From positions 152,831-216,830 of the forward strand of contig JAQXEG010000013.1 in NCBI GenBank assembly GCA_029250945.1: a DNA stretch of 64,000 nucleotides, given 5' to 3'. The DNA comes from Yoonia sp. Lineage in GTDB: Bacteria > Pseudomonadota > Alphaproteobacteria > Rhodobacterales > Rhodobacteraceae. Numbering within the stretch: the first letter of the stretch is position 1; every line of letters starts with the position of its first letter. Below, piece by piece: positions 26,791 through 35,004 of the stretch. Under the pieces are notes generated by a model. It was not told the DNA's origin and did no database searches. It saw only the letters and a program-made list of their open reading frames with translations. Position numbers and translations under genes: made by a program.

Positions 26791-27765
26791 TTATCCCCAT
26801 AGTCCGGCAGATGGCGCATGCACCCCTGCCTCATCAAATTTCAAAGGCTCATCGCGGTCTTCGGCCAATAGAAGCGGCCCGTCAAGATCAGTAAACGCCA
26901 CGCCCTGCGCCAAAATAGTCGCAGGCGCCATTGCAAGTGACGACCCAACCATGCAGCCAACCATCACGCCGTAGCCCTGCGCAAGCGCCGCCTCTTTCAA
27001 CGCCAGTGCCTCTGTCAGGCCGCCGGTCTTATCCAGCTTGATATTTACCATATCATATTTGCCGCGCAGCTTGGGCAATGATGCACGGTCATGACAGCTT
27101 TCGTCTGCGCAAACAGGCAACGGACGGTCAATCTCGGCCAGCATATCGTCGGCACCTGCGGGCAATGGCTGTTCCACCATCTGCACACCAAGGCGGATCA
27201 AATGCAGTGCAAGATCGGCATACACATCAGCATCCCACCCTTCATTTGCGTCCACGATAATGCGGCTGTCGGGCGCACCACGGCGCACCGCCTCAAGCCG
27301 GGCCATATCATCGGGCGTGCCAAGCTTGATCTTCAGCAATGGGCGGGCCGCATTCTCGGCCGCCTGCATTTGCATCTTTTTCGGCGTATCCAACGACAAC
27401 GTATAGGCCGTGATTTCAGGCTGCGGCGCCGGCAGGTTCAGCAAATCCCAAACCCGCACACCCGCCTTTTTCGCGGCAAGATCCCAGAACGCACAGTCCA
27501 ACGCATTGCGCGCCGCCCCTGCGGTCAAGGCATCCGGCAGATCGGCCCAAACCCCATCAAAGGCTTTGATCTGACCCGTCACACTCGCCAGCGTTTCATC
27601 GTAGCGCGCATAGGGCACGCATTCACCGTGCCCGACAACGCCATCCTCAGCCACCGACACTGTCAACACATCCGCTTGGGTGCGTGACCCGCGCGAAATG
27701 GTAAACACCTGCGCGAGCCGGAAACTATCTTCGGTGACGTCAATCTGCATCGTGCCCATCGCCAT
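26791..27765 (-). CDS. dgcA: Enolase-superfamily epimerase, probable N-acetyl-D-glutamate racemase DgcA
   Basis: 324 residues of the enolase superfamily, close to dipeptide (L-Ala-D/L-Glu) epimerases. The catalytic KxK is LLKIKLG (Lys145, Lys147); metal ligands sit in VDANEGWD, VEQPLP and CADES; the second catalytic lysine is in NIKLDKTGG. Marine bacteria use a dgcN–dgcA pair to catabolise D-glutamate, with DgcA acting on the N-acetylated compound. The adjacent DUF1611-type dgcN and a D-amino-acid transaminase make that assignment more likely than muropeptide epimerase (ycjG), which remains the alternative. Confidence 0.8.
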   Translation of the reverse strand: MAMGTMQIDVTEDSFRLAQVFTISRGSRTQADVLTVSVAEDGVVGHGECVPYARYDETLASVTGQIKAFDGVWADLPDALTAGAARNALDCAFWDLAAKKAGVRVWDLLNLPAPQPEITAYTLSLDTPKKMQMQAAENAARPLLKIKLGTPDDMARLEAVRRGAPDSRIIVDANEGWDADVYADLALHLIRLGVQMVEQPLPAGADDMLAEIDRPLPVCADESCHDRASLPKLRGKYDMVNIKLDKTGGLTEALALKEAALAQGYGVMVGCMVGSSLAMAPATILAQGVAFTDLDGPLLLAEDRDEPLKFDEAGVHAPSAGLWG

Positions 27766-27771
27766 TTTCCT

Positions 27772-27797
27772 CTTGCTAAAAATACCTGCGCCGCAAG
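27772..27797. repeat. Intergenic repeat element, copy 4 (degenerate)
   Basis: CTTGC, TAAAAATAC and CTGCGCCGCAAGC in the gap between dgcN and dgcA. The order (CTCGC-like box, A/T tract, ATAC, GC-rich palindromic end) is that of the other copies, with several mismatches. Confidence 0.4.
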
Positions 27798-27803
27798 CAA
27801 ACG

Positions 27804-28805
27804 CTACACTACATCAAGGGCATCAACCAAACGACCTGCACCCTGACGGAACGGATCAACCGCTGGCATGCCCATGCGGGCTTCGACCTCAGCCAGATAT
27901 CCTTCAAATTCAGCATCGGACAAATGCTGTGTGTTCACTGAAATACCGACGATCTGACAGGCGGGGTTCGCCACGCGTGCGATCGGCAGCACCATATCGC
28001 GCAGCGCCTCAAGTGATGGCAGGTCATACTCGGGCAGGCCACGCATGTGCGTGCGGGTCGGCTCATGGGCCAGAACGATTGCATCGGGCTGACCACCGTG
28101 GATCAACGCCATTGTCACGCCGGAATAGGACACGTGGAACAGGCTACCCTGCCCCTCAATGTGATCCCAGTGATCGGCATCATTGTCAGGCGTCAGATAT
28201 TCCACCGCGCCCGCCATAAAGTCAGCAATCACAGCATCCAGCGGCACGCCACCACCTGTAATCAAGATACCAGTTTGGCCAGTTGGGCGGAACGTGGATT
28301 TCATACCGCGCTTTTGCATTTCAGCATCCATCGCAAGGCCCGTGTACATCTTACCAACGGAACAATCTGTCCCCACAGCAAGACACCGCTTGCCTGTGCG
28401 GTTTTGACCGTTTGCGATCGGATAGGCGACAGACGGAATACGCACATCAAACAAGGTGCGGCCGTTCACGCGGGCGGCGGCAACCAGTTCGTCCTCATCG
28501 CGCAACAGATTGTGCAAGCCGGATGCGATGTCATAGCCCATGCCAAGCGCCTTGACCAAAATCTCCTTCCACGCGTCGGAGATGAACCCACCGCGATTGG
28601 CCACACCGATCACCAGCGTCTTGGCACCAGCGGCCAGACCATCTTCTAGCGTCATATCCGCAATGCCCAGATCGGCGCCACAGCCATCCATGCGGAATTG
28701 ACCAACCGCATTTCCGGGACGCCAATCTTTGATGCCCTGCGCCACTTTCGCGGCAAGTTGATCAGGCGCGTCGCCAAGAAACAAAAGATAAGGTGTCTGG
28801 ATCAT
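27804..28805 (-). CDS. dgcN: DUF1611 family protein, probable D-glutamate N-acetyltransferase DgcN
   Basis: 333 residues of the DUF1611 family, with an N-terminal Rossmann-like part (MIQTPYLLFLGDAPDQLA) and a P-loop-like GTDCSVGKMYTGLAM near residue 142. GQGSLFHVSYSGVTMALIHG and VLAHEPTRTHMRGLPEYDLP follow. In marine Proteobacteria this family member, paired with DgcA, acetylates D-glutamate as the first catabolic step. First gene of the dgcN–dgcA–dat string. The biochemical role rests on family knowledge and context. Confidence 0.8.
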   Translation of the reverse strand: MIQTPYLLFLGDAPDQLAAKVAQGIKDWRPGNAVGQFRMDGCGADLGIADMTLEDGLAAGAKTLVIGVANRGGFISDAWKEILVKALGMGYDIASGLHNLLRDEDELVAAARVNGRTLFDVRIPSVAYPIANGQNRTGKRCLAVGTDCSVGKMYTGLAMDAEMQKRGMKSTFRPTGQTGILITGGGVPLDAVIADFMAGAVEYLTPDNDADHWDHIEGQGSLFHVSYSGVTMALIHGGQPDAIVLAHEPTRTHMRGLPEYDLPSLEALRDMVLPIARVANPACQIVGISVNTQHLSDAEFEGYLAEVEARMGMPAVDPFRQGAGRLVDALDVV

Positions 28806-28965
28806 AGGACCGCTCCGTCAATGTGTGGGATTCTCAATTTCACGCAAAGATATGCGCAGCATCTTGCAAAAGTCCTGCGATTTTGCGCCTTTCAATCCCG
28901 CATTTACACCAATTTCTTCGACAAATCGACATCAAGGCGGGATGTTCTTGTTCGAAACACGGTAG

Positions 28966-28983
28966 GATGGGTTTTACCCCATC
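28966..28983. repeat. Small hairpin in the dgcN/amtB gap
   Basis: GATGGG–TTTTAC–CCCATC forms a perfect 6-bp stem. It resembles a hairpin repeat (GTAGGATGGG...CCCATCC) that I recall as recurrent between genes in Roseobacter genomes, here with a decayed right flank. The rest of the 243-bp gap holds only the amtB terminator and no further feature I can support. Confidence 0.4.
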
Positions 28984-28992
28984 GCCGAATCC

Positions 28993-29017
28993 AAAAACCC
29001 GGGCGCTGCCGCCCAGG
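28993..29017 (-). terminator. Intrinsic terminator of glnK–amtB
   Basis: On the minus strand CCTGGGCG–GCAG–CGCCCGGG is followed by TTTTT (28997-28993), a GC stem with one mismatch and a T-run. It begins 33 bases after the amtB stop. Confidence 0.8.
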
Positions 29018-29049
29018 CTTGCTCTCAAAATATCAGGTAGGGAGGGGTC

Positions 29050-30354
29050 CTAGCCTTTTGAGAATTCTGGATAGGCTTCCATGCCCAATTCCGACATATC
29101 AAGACCGTTGATTTCGGCCTCTTCGGACACGCGGATGCCGACGACACCCTTCAGGATTGTGAAAGCGATGAACGACACCACAAAGACAAAGCCGCCAACT
29201 GCCGCGAACCCGATGAACTGCGTCCCGAAGGACGTGCCATCCGTGTAAAACGGAACCGCCAGTGTGCCCCAAAGACCTGCCAGCAGGTGCACTGGGATCG
29301 CGCCGACAACATCATCAATCTTCAGCTTATCAAGGAACGGGATCGCAAAGACGACGATCACACCACCCACGGCACCGATCCAAAGTGCGCCGAACAAGGT
29401 CGGATCAAGCGGACCTGCGGTGATGGACACAAGACCGGCAAGCGCACCGTTCAGGACCATCGTTAGATCGACCTTTTTGTACAACAGCTGCGTCATAATC
29501 ATCGCCGCAATAGCGCCAGCTGCCGCTGCCATGTTTGTGTTGGCAAAAATCTGGGCGATGGCGTCAGCATCTTCAATCGTGCCCATCGCAAGCTGCGATG
29601 CACCGTTGAAACCGAACCAGCCCATCCACAGGATAAACGTCCCCAGTGTCGCCAGCGCCAGATTGGAACCAGGCATCGGGATGACACGACCATTCTTATA
29701 CTTGCCGATCCGTGGGCCCAGAATAATCGCGCCTGCAAGGGCTGCGAAACCACCGGCCACGTGCACAAGCGTGGACCCTGCAAAGTCAGAGAACCCCATT
29801 TGCGACAGGAACCCGCCGCCCCACTGCCAGCTTGCGCCGATTGGGTAAATGACACCTGTCAGCAACGCGACAAATGCAATGAACGGCCACAACCTTACCC
29901 GTTCCGCCAATGTGCCCGATACGATCGACGCTGTCGTCGCACAGAACATCAACTGAAAGAAGAAATCAGATGCGTTGGAATAGCCACCAGCATCAATATC
30001 CGTCTTGATATCTTTGGTGCCAAACGCGCCCAAGACATCTTGGATCAGCCAATTCCCGTCGCCTGGATACATAATGTTATAGCCGACCAGCCAATACATA
30101 ATGGCAGCAATGCCAAACAGGGCGATGTTTTTCGTCAGCTGGGTCGTGACGTTCTTGGACCGGACCAAACCGGCCTCTAGCATGGCGAAACCGGCCGCCA
30201 TCCAGAATACCAAGAACCCGCCGATCAGGAACAGCAGCGTGTTGAAAATGAATTGCGTGTCTGCCAGCGATGCGAATTCAGCATCCTGCGCCAGCACAAG
30301 GTTCGGGACCAGCATCGCCGCCGCCGAGACCATCAATGTTTTACGAAGTGTCAT
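29050..30354 (-). CDS. amtB: Ammonium transporter
   Basis: 434 residues. An N-terminal signal-like segment (MLVPNLVLAQDAEF) is followed by eleven predicted membrane helices. Amt signatures: NTLLFLIGGFLVFWMAAGF, DFAGSTLVHVAGGFAALAGA with the first pore histidine near residue 190, and PVHLLAGLWGTLAVPFY with the second pore histidine near 350. Imports ammonium when nitrogen is scarce and is gated by GlnK, whose gene is 24 bp upstream in the same operon. Confidence 0.97.
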   Translation of the reverse strand: MTLRKTLMVSAAAMLVPNLVLAQDAEFASLADTQFIFNTLLFLIGGFLVFWMAAGFAMLEAGLVRSKNVTTQLTKNIALFGIAAIMYWLVGYNIMYPGDGNWLIQDVLGAFGTKDIKTDIDAGGYSNASDFFFQLMFCATTASIVSGTLAERVRLWPFIAFVALLTGVIYPIGASWQWGGGFLSQMGFSDFAGSTLVHVAGGFAALAGAIILGPRIGKYKNGRVIPMPGSNLALATLGTFILWMGWFGFNGASQLAMGTIEDADAIAQIFANTNMAAAAGAIAAMIMTQLLYKKVDLTMVLNGALAGLVSITAGPLDPTLFGALWIGAVGGVIVVFAIPFLDKLKIDDVVGAIPVHLLAGLWGTLAVPFYTDGTSFGTQFIGFAAVGGFVFVVSFIAFTILKGVVGIRVSEEAEINGLDMSELGMEAYPEFSKG

Positions 30355-30378
30355 AGTCTGTTTTTCCTTTGATCTGGC

Positions 30379-30717
30379 TTAAAGCGCGTCGTCGTTGATG
30401 TCGCCGGTCCGCACGCGCAGCGCGCTTTCGACGTCGAGGACAAAAATCTTGCCATCTCCGATTTTGCCGGTCTTGGCGGTATCCGCGATTGTTGTGACCA
30501 CCCCCTCGGCCATGCTGTCGATCACGACGATTTCCAGCTTGACCTTGGGCACGAAATTCACGGCGTATTCCGCGCCGCGATAGATTTCCGTATGGCCCGA
30601 CTGTGTGCCAAACCCCTTGATTTCGGACACCATCAAGCCGCGCACGCCGATTGTGGTCAGCGCCTCGCGGACCTCCTCGAGCTTGAACGGTTTGATAGCT
30701 GCAATGATAAGTTTCAC
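30379..30717 (-). CDS. glnK: PII nitrogen regulatory protein
   Basis: 112 residues beginning with GTG (VKLIIAAIKPFKLEEVREAL), which matches the invariant PII start; the longer open frame upstream is not coding. The T-loop GHTEIYRGAEYAVNF holds the uridylylation Tyr51, and the C-terminal signature TGKIGDGKIFVLDVE is intact. Binds ATP/ADP and 2-oxoglutarate and controls AmtB, encoded next in the operon, which is why glnK is preferred over glnB. Confidence 0.96.
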   Translation of the reverse strand: MKLIIAAIKPFKLEEVREALTTIGVRGLMVSEIKGFGTQSGHTEIYRGAEYAVNFVPKVKLEIVVIDSMAEGVVTTIADTAKTGKIGDGKIFVLDVESALRVRTGDINDDAL

Positions 30718-30856
30718 GTCATTCCCCTTCGGTTTCAGATCATGCAAACCCACAAGACTGGGTTCGCTTGTCGATAAGAGGAGCGCGATGCTGCACCTGC
30801 AGCAATGATTCAAGGGGCCAAAAATCGGTGAACCCCCCGGAAGTTGCACAATTTTT

Positions 30857-30876
30857 GCACAAACTCCCCTTTGTGC
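30857..30876. promoter_or_regulatory. Candidate NtrC-type operator upstream of glnK–amtB
   Basis: GCACAAACTCCCCTTTGTGC is a perfect 7-bp inverted repeat with a 6-base spacer, resembling the TGCAC/GTGCA dyads bound by NtrC. A further TTGCACAA half-site lies at 30845-30852, giving helical-phase tandem GCAC boxes. It is about 140 bases upstream of the GTG start. No clear sigma-54 element is visible, which fits Rhodobacter-type NtrC acting with the vegetative sigma factor. Confidence 0.5.
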
Positions 30877-30986
30877 TGAAATATTGGGCGTTCGATTGAT
30901 AGTGCTGGGCGTAATCCCGCTCTCTACAAATCCGCCGCAACCCAATATGGTCGCAAAAAACAGACATAAATGTCATTGAGCAGAAC

Positions 30987-33125
30987 ATGAGCAATAATCA
31001 AAAACGCGGCCCTCTTGTGGCGGACAAACGCTATTCCAAACCAGCGCCCACCAAAAAGCCTGTGAAAAAGAAACGCAAACCGGCAGCCCGCAAACCTGCG
31101 CGCGGTCCGATCAGCTGGCTTGTGGCCACGATCGCGGGCGCGGTTGGCTTTGTACTGCGGCTGTTCTGGAAACTGATGTGGCGCGGCGCGGTTGTTCTCG
31201 GGCTGATCGTCGGGATCGGCGTCTATTATTTCGCCAGCCAGATGCCCCCGATGGATACGCTTGTCGACGGGCGTGCGCGCGGGTCTGTGACGATGACGGA
31301 TAAAACGGGCGCAGTATATGCGTGGCGCGGGGACCAGTTTGGCGGGATGATCACCACCGATACTGTGTCCAGACACCTCAAGAATGCTGTCGTCGCGTCC
31401 GAGGATAAACGGTTCTATCGCCACATCGGCATTTCGCCCCGTGGCATCGCATCCGCCGTGCGCATCAACCTGCGTGCCGGGCGCGGGCCGCTGTCAGGCA
31501 ACGGTGGTTCGACCATCACACAGCAGGTGGCCAAGCTGCTGTGCCTTGGCGTGCCTTACGACCCAAACACATGGGATAGCGAAGCCGCGTATGAGGCGGA
31601 TTGCCGCCGCACGACGCTATGGCGCAAGGTAAAAGAAGCCGTTTTCGCCATGGGAATGGAGGCCGCTTATACCAAGGACGAAATCCTGACGATCTACCTG
31701 AACCGCGCCTATCTGGGCGCGGGCAGCCGGGGGTTCGAGGCCGCATCTCAACGCTATTTTGGCAAATCCGCCGCTAAGGTGACCCCGGCAGAGGGCGCAA
31801 TGCTGTCCAGCCTGCTACCTGCCCCCACCAGCCGCGCACCCACACGCAACCTGGAGCGCGCACAGCAATATGCCGCCGTGGTTGTCGGGCTGATGAAAAC
31901 CCAAGGGTATCTGTCACAATCCGCCGCAGACGAGGCCCGTGCAAACCCCGCCACCCTATCAGCCGCAGCCGAGCAGAAGGCGGGCGGATATTTCGCGGAT
32001 TGGGTCATGGCGTCGGGACCAGAATTTTTCACCCGCAACACCACCGAAGATGTGATCATCCGCACCACGTTGGACCAGCGCATCCAAAAGGCCGCCGAAG
32101 ACGGCTTGCAATGGGTGTTCGACAATAAGGTTCGCGCTGGATCAGAGGCGCAGGCAGCCGTCATCGTCATGTCCGCTGACGGGGCCGTCCGCGCCATGGT
32201 CGGCGGCCGTGACAATACCGTGACGGGCGCGTTCAACCGCGCAACCCAAGCCAAGCGGCAAACCGGATCGGCGTTTAAACCGTTTGTTTATGCCACCGCG
32301 CTTGATCTGGGTATGACGCCCAATGATATGGTTAACGACGTTGCAACCTGCTGGAACGTGCGCGGCTCAAGCGAATGGTGCCCCAAGAACTACGACAAAA
32401 AATTCAAAGGCCCCGTCACACTGACCCAAGCCATCGCCGAAAGCCGCAACATCCCCGCCGTTGTTCTGTCTGAACAAATGGGCCGCGAAATTGTCCGCAA
32501 TGTCGCGACAGATTTCGGGATCGAAAGCGATCTGGCAGCGGGTCCGGCCCTTGCGCTTGGTGTATCGGAAAGCACGCTGATCGAGATGACAGGTGCCTTT
32601 GCGGGCATTCTGAATGGTGGGTCGTCCGTGACGCCCTACGGCCTGACCGACCTGCGGTTCCAAGGCGATGCAGAGCCACTGATGGACAGCAGCGGCGCTG
32701 GCATCGGTGAGCGTGTGATCCAGACCACCGCCGCCCGCGAACTGACGTGGATGATGGCACAGGTTGTGCAATCAGGGACCGGCCAGCGCGCCAAAATCGA
32801 CGACTGGGAAATCGCCGGTAAATCCGGCACCACCCAAGCCGCGCGGGACGCTTGGTTCATCGCCTTTACCGGCGACTATGTGACCGGCGTTTGGATGGGC
32901 TATGACGATAACCGCCCGTTGTCGGGCGTCACTGGTGGTGGCCTTCCGGCGGATATCTGGCGCGAAACGATGACACGTGTTCTGGCAGGTCAACAGCCGA
33001 CGCCATTGCCGATGCAGGCCCCCGTCGCCGTCGCGGCACCCACGATCCTAGAAGGCGAGACAGACAATATTGTGGCCGACCAAGTGTTACAGGACTTGCT
33101 GAACAGCATTCTGAACGGGAACTAG
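30987..33125 (+). CDS. Class A penicillin-binding protein (PBP1A/1C-like transglycosylase/transpeptidase)
   Basis: 712 residues. A basic cytoplasmic tail (1-40, many Lys/Arg/Pro) and one transmembrane anchor (about 62-84) precede the GT51 transglycosylase domain, with catalytic Glu129 in ASEDKRFYRHIG and GGSTITQQVAKLL. The transpeptidase domain has the SxxK motif SAFK (Ser428, Lys431), SRN near 485, and KSGTT (Lys612). All catalytic motifs are present, so both activities are expected. Polymerises and cross-links periplasmic peptidoglycan. Transcribed alone. Confidence 0.93.
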   Translation: MSNNQKRGPLVADKRYSKPAPTKKPVKKKRKPAARKPARGPISWLVATIAGAVGFVLRLFWKLMWRGAVVLGLIVGIGVYYFASQMPPMDTLVDGRARGSVTMTDKTGAVYAWRGDQFGGMITTDTVSRHLKNAVVASEDKRFYRHIGISPRGIASAVRINLRAGRGPLSGNGGSTITQQVAKLLCLGVPYDPNTWDSEAAYEADCRRTTLWRKVKEAVFAMGMEAAYTKDEILTIYLNRAYLGAGSRGFEAASQRYFGKSAAKVTPAEGAMLSSLLPAPTSRAPTRNLERAQQYAAVVVGLMKTQGYLSQSAADEARANPATLSAAAEQKAGGYFADWVMASGPEFFTRNTTEDVIIRTTLDQRIQKAAEDGLQWVFDNKVRAGSEAQAAVIVMSADGAVRAMVGGRDNTVTGAFNRATQAKRQTGSAFKPFVYATALDLGMTPNDMVNDVATCWNVRGSSEWCPKNYDKKFKGPVTLTQAIAESRNIPAVVLSEQMGREIVRNVATDFGIESDLAAGPALALGVSESTLIEMTGAFAGILNGGSSVTPYGLTDLRFQGDAEPLMDSSGAGIGERVIQTTAARELTWMMAQVVQSGTGQRAKIDDWEIAGKSGTTQAARDAWFIAFTGDYVTGVWMGYDDNRPLSGVTGGGLPADIWRETMTRVLAGQQPTPLPMQAPVAVAAPTILEGETDNIVADQVLQDLLNSILNGN

Positions 33126-33142
33126 CGCGGGAAGGCGACTTG

Positions 33143-33175
33143 CGCCTCCGGCGGGCATATTTCTGCTCCGAAGAA
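33143..33175. repeat. Intergenic repeat element, copy 5
   Basis: GCCTCCGGCGGGCATATTT followed by CTGCTCCGAAGAAG, in the 58-bp convergent gap between the PBP gene and the small exported protein gene. It could double as a weak terminator. Confidence 0.5.
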
Positions 33176-33183
33176 GGCGGGGG

Positions 33184-33534
33184 TTAGTTCGCTGGTTCGC
33201 ACCGGTCGTAGACGAATGCATAGCCGTTCCAGATCATGATGATCCCGTCAGAGGTTTTGTCATTCATGACCATGGCGCGTTCGTGCCAAACCGTGTCCTC
33301 GCCACTGCATTCCATCGTATAAAGCGTCGCGTCCATATCGACGACGTTCACAGGGCGGGTCATGCGACATTCGTTTTCGACGCCGTAAAATATCCCGTCT
33401 TTGATCTCAAGCGCGCCGCCATCGACACCGACAAGAGCACATTCGGCATTCGCCGTCTGTTTATAGACGCCATCATACGGCCCCGCGAGGGCGAGCGTTG
33501 GGACAAGTGCTATGACCTCTGCAAGCCGCATCAT
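33184..33534 (-). CDS. Small exported cysteine-containing protein, unknown
   Basis: 116 residues. MMRLAEVIALVPTLALA is a signal peptide; the mature protein has four cysteines (NAECAL, NECRM, TMECSG and DRCEP) that could form two disulfides, and ends with IWNGYAFVYDRCEPAN. I recognise no family. The start overlaps the mlaC stop by four bases (33531-33534), so it is the third gene of an mlaA–mlaC operon and may belong to the same envelope process. Confidence 0.75.
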   Translation of the reverse strand: MMRLAEVIALVPTLALAGPYDGVYKQTANAECALVGVDGGALEIKDGIFYGVENECRMTRPVNVVDMDATLYTMECSGEDTVWHERAMVMNDKTSDGIIMIWNGYAFVYDRCEPAN

Positions 33535-34121
33535 GCTGCCCACATTTCTGCGATCAACTTGTCCAAGTCGCCACGCTGGCGGTCGAGCATCGCACCCACC
33601 TCTGCCCGTTCGGTCAACAGCATGTTCACGCCTTCGATGATGAAGTTGAAAAACGCGTGCCGCCCCGAGCGGTCGGAGACATGCCAGTCCATTTGTAATG
33701 GCGACCGACCCCGTAGCAGAACGGTGGTTTCTACCTCGATCCAGCTTTTGATGGGTTTGGCGCCTTGCACCGTGATTTCGCCGCCGACAAACTCGCGAAA
33801 CCGGCGCCCGTATTTGGCGGCAATGTAATTTGCAAAAGCAGGCGTATAGGCCGCCATTTGTGCGACCGATGCGGACCGCCCGTCCGGCCCAAGGCAATAG
33901 CGTGCGATCGTTGGCACATCGGCGTGACGGTCGAGAATTTTTGCGAAATCGGCGATCATGCCTGCCTCTGACTTTCCCGAGCTGATGACGGCATTCACAT
34001 CCGCCACAAGGCGATCAACCAACGCAGATGCGGAGGCGGACGAAAGTGCAACTGCTGCCTGCGGCAGGCTAAGGGCCGCAGCCCCAGCAACCATCATGTT
34101 TCGACGTGTGAAATGGGTCAT
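33531..34121 (-). CDS. mlaC: MlaC/Ttg2D family phospholipid-binding periplasmic protein
   Basis: 196 residues. The N-terminus HFTRRNMMVAGAAALSLP has a twin-arginine pair before the hydrophobic stretch, suggesting Tat export as for many MlaC proteins. The body shows the family pattern: FAKILDRHADVPTIARYCLG, YTPAFANYIAAKYGRRFREF, VLLRGRSPLQMDWHVSDRSG and FFNFIIEGVNMLLTERAEVG. Carries phospholipids between the outer-membrane MlaA and an inner-membrane MlaFED complex that is not encoded here. The gene follows mlaA with no gap. Confidence 0.9.
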   Translation of the reverse strand: MTHFTRRNMMVAGAAALSLPQAAVALSSASASALVDRLVADVNAVISSGKSEAGMIADFAKILDRHADVPTIARYCLGPDGRSASVAQMAAYTPAFANYIAAKYGRRFREFVGGEITVQGAKPIKSWIEVETTVLLRGRSPLQMDWHVSDRSGRHAFFNFIIEGVNMLLTERAEVGAMLDRQRGDLDKLIAEMWAA

Positions 34122-34859
34122 TTATTGTGCTCCATAAAAATCATCATAGGGATCGGCGACATCTTGGGCCAAGGTGGTGCCAAGCTCAAACCGGCGGTTT
34201 TGCAGATAGATCAAGCGCAGCGCAGCATAGCTGTCGGCACTATCATCCAGCACGCCACTGATGGTGTCACCCACCTCTGACGCTTTGATCACGCGGCCCG
34301 CAATTTTGCCGATGGTCGCATATTCAATCTGCTCTTTCGTGCCGACAAATTCCAAGGGACCGATGATCATATCCACGATGCGGCCCGCAAGTGCGCGTTC
34401 GGTCGATGGGCCCAGAACGGGCAGTTCCAGATAAGCACCCTCTGGCACGCCCCAGATCGACAGTGTCTCGCCGAAATCCGTTTCCACCTCTGCCAGCCCC
34501 AATCCAGTCGCAGGGTCAAAGAAGCCCAGCAAACCGACAGTGGTATTCAGCACAAAGCGGGCTGAGTTCTGGAACGCGTTGTCGATGTTGCCCTGCAAGA
34601 TGCCATTCACGACCATCCCCGGCAGGCTGACGTTATCGCCGAAGTTCACAACCTTGCTAGTGATTTCAACCGGGATCGCGGGGCCATCATCTACCTCATC
34701 GTCATCGCCACCGAACATCCCACCGATGGCCGCGTTGAATTCATGCGCCTCGCGATTGGTTTCCTCGTAGGGGTCATGCACGCTGACGCCCTCAGGGGCG
34801 GGGGTGCAAGCCCCCAGCACAATCAGCGAAAGCGCGGCGCGGCAAGTCATCTTTATCAT
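34122..34859 (-). CDS. mlaA: MlaA (VacJ) family outer-membrane lipoprotein
   Basis: About 245 residues. A lipoprotein signal peptide ends in the lipobox LGAC. Then comes the MlaA signature DPYEETNREAHEFN near residue 30, followed by FVLNTTVGLLGFFDPATGLGL, ETDFGETLSIWGVPEGAYLE and LPVLGPSTERALAGRIVD. Removes mislocalised phospholipid from the outer leaflet of the outer membrane together with MlaC. The start at 34859 (MIKMTCRAAL) is chosen because it gives a normal signal peptide; an upstream ATG at 34901 does not. Confidence 0.92.
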   Translation of the reverse strand: MIKMTCRAALSLIVLGACTPAPEGVSVHDPYEETNREAHEFNAAIGGMFGGDDDEVDDGPAIPVEITSKVVNFGDNVSLPGMVVNGILQGNIDNAFQNSARFVLNTTVGLLGFFDPATGLGLAEVETDFGETLSIWGVPEGAYLELPVLGPSTERALAGRIVDMIIGPLEFVGTKEQIEYATIGKIAGRVIKASEVGDTISGVLDDSADSYAALRLIYLQNRRFELGTTLAQDVADPYDDFYGAQ

Positions 34860-35004
34860 TTTACAATACACAGCATTTAAAACCCCGGGTTGTAGCAGCA
34901 CATAAACCGATCCAACCGCTCTGGCGATGAAAATGCTGTGTTATTAAATAGCACATTAACAATCACCTGAAATTTGGGTAGATTATCGTCAAGAATAAGC
35001 TGGC

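Noticed and set aside
30718..30945. N-terminal extension of the PII protein
   Set aside because: The open frame continues upstream, but the PII family starts exactly at the GTG at 30717 and the extension covers the presumed operator and promoter region.
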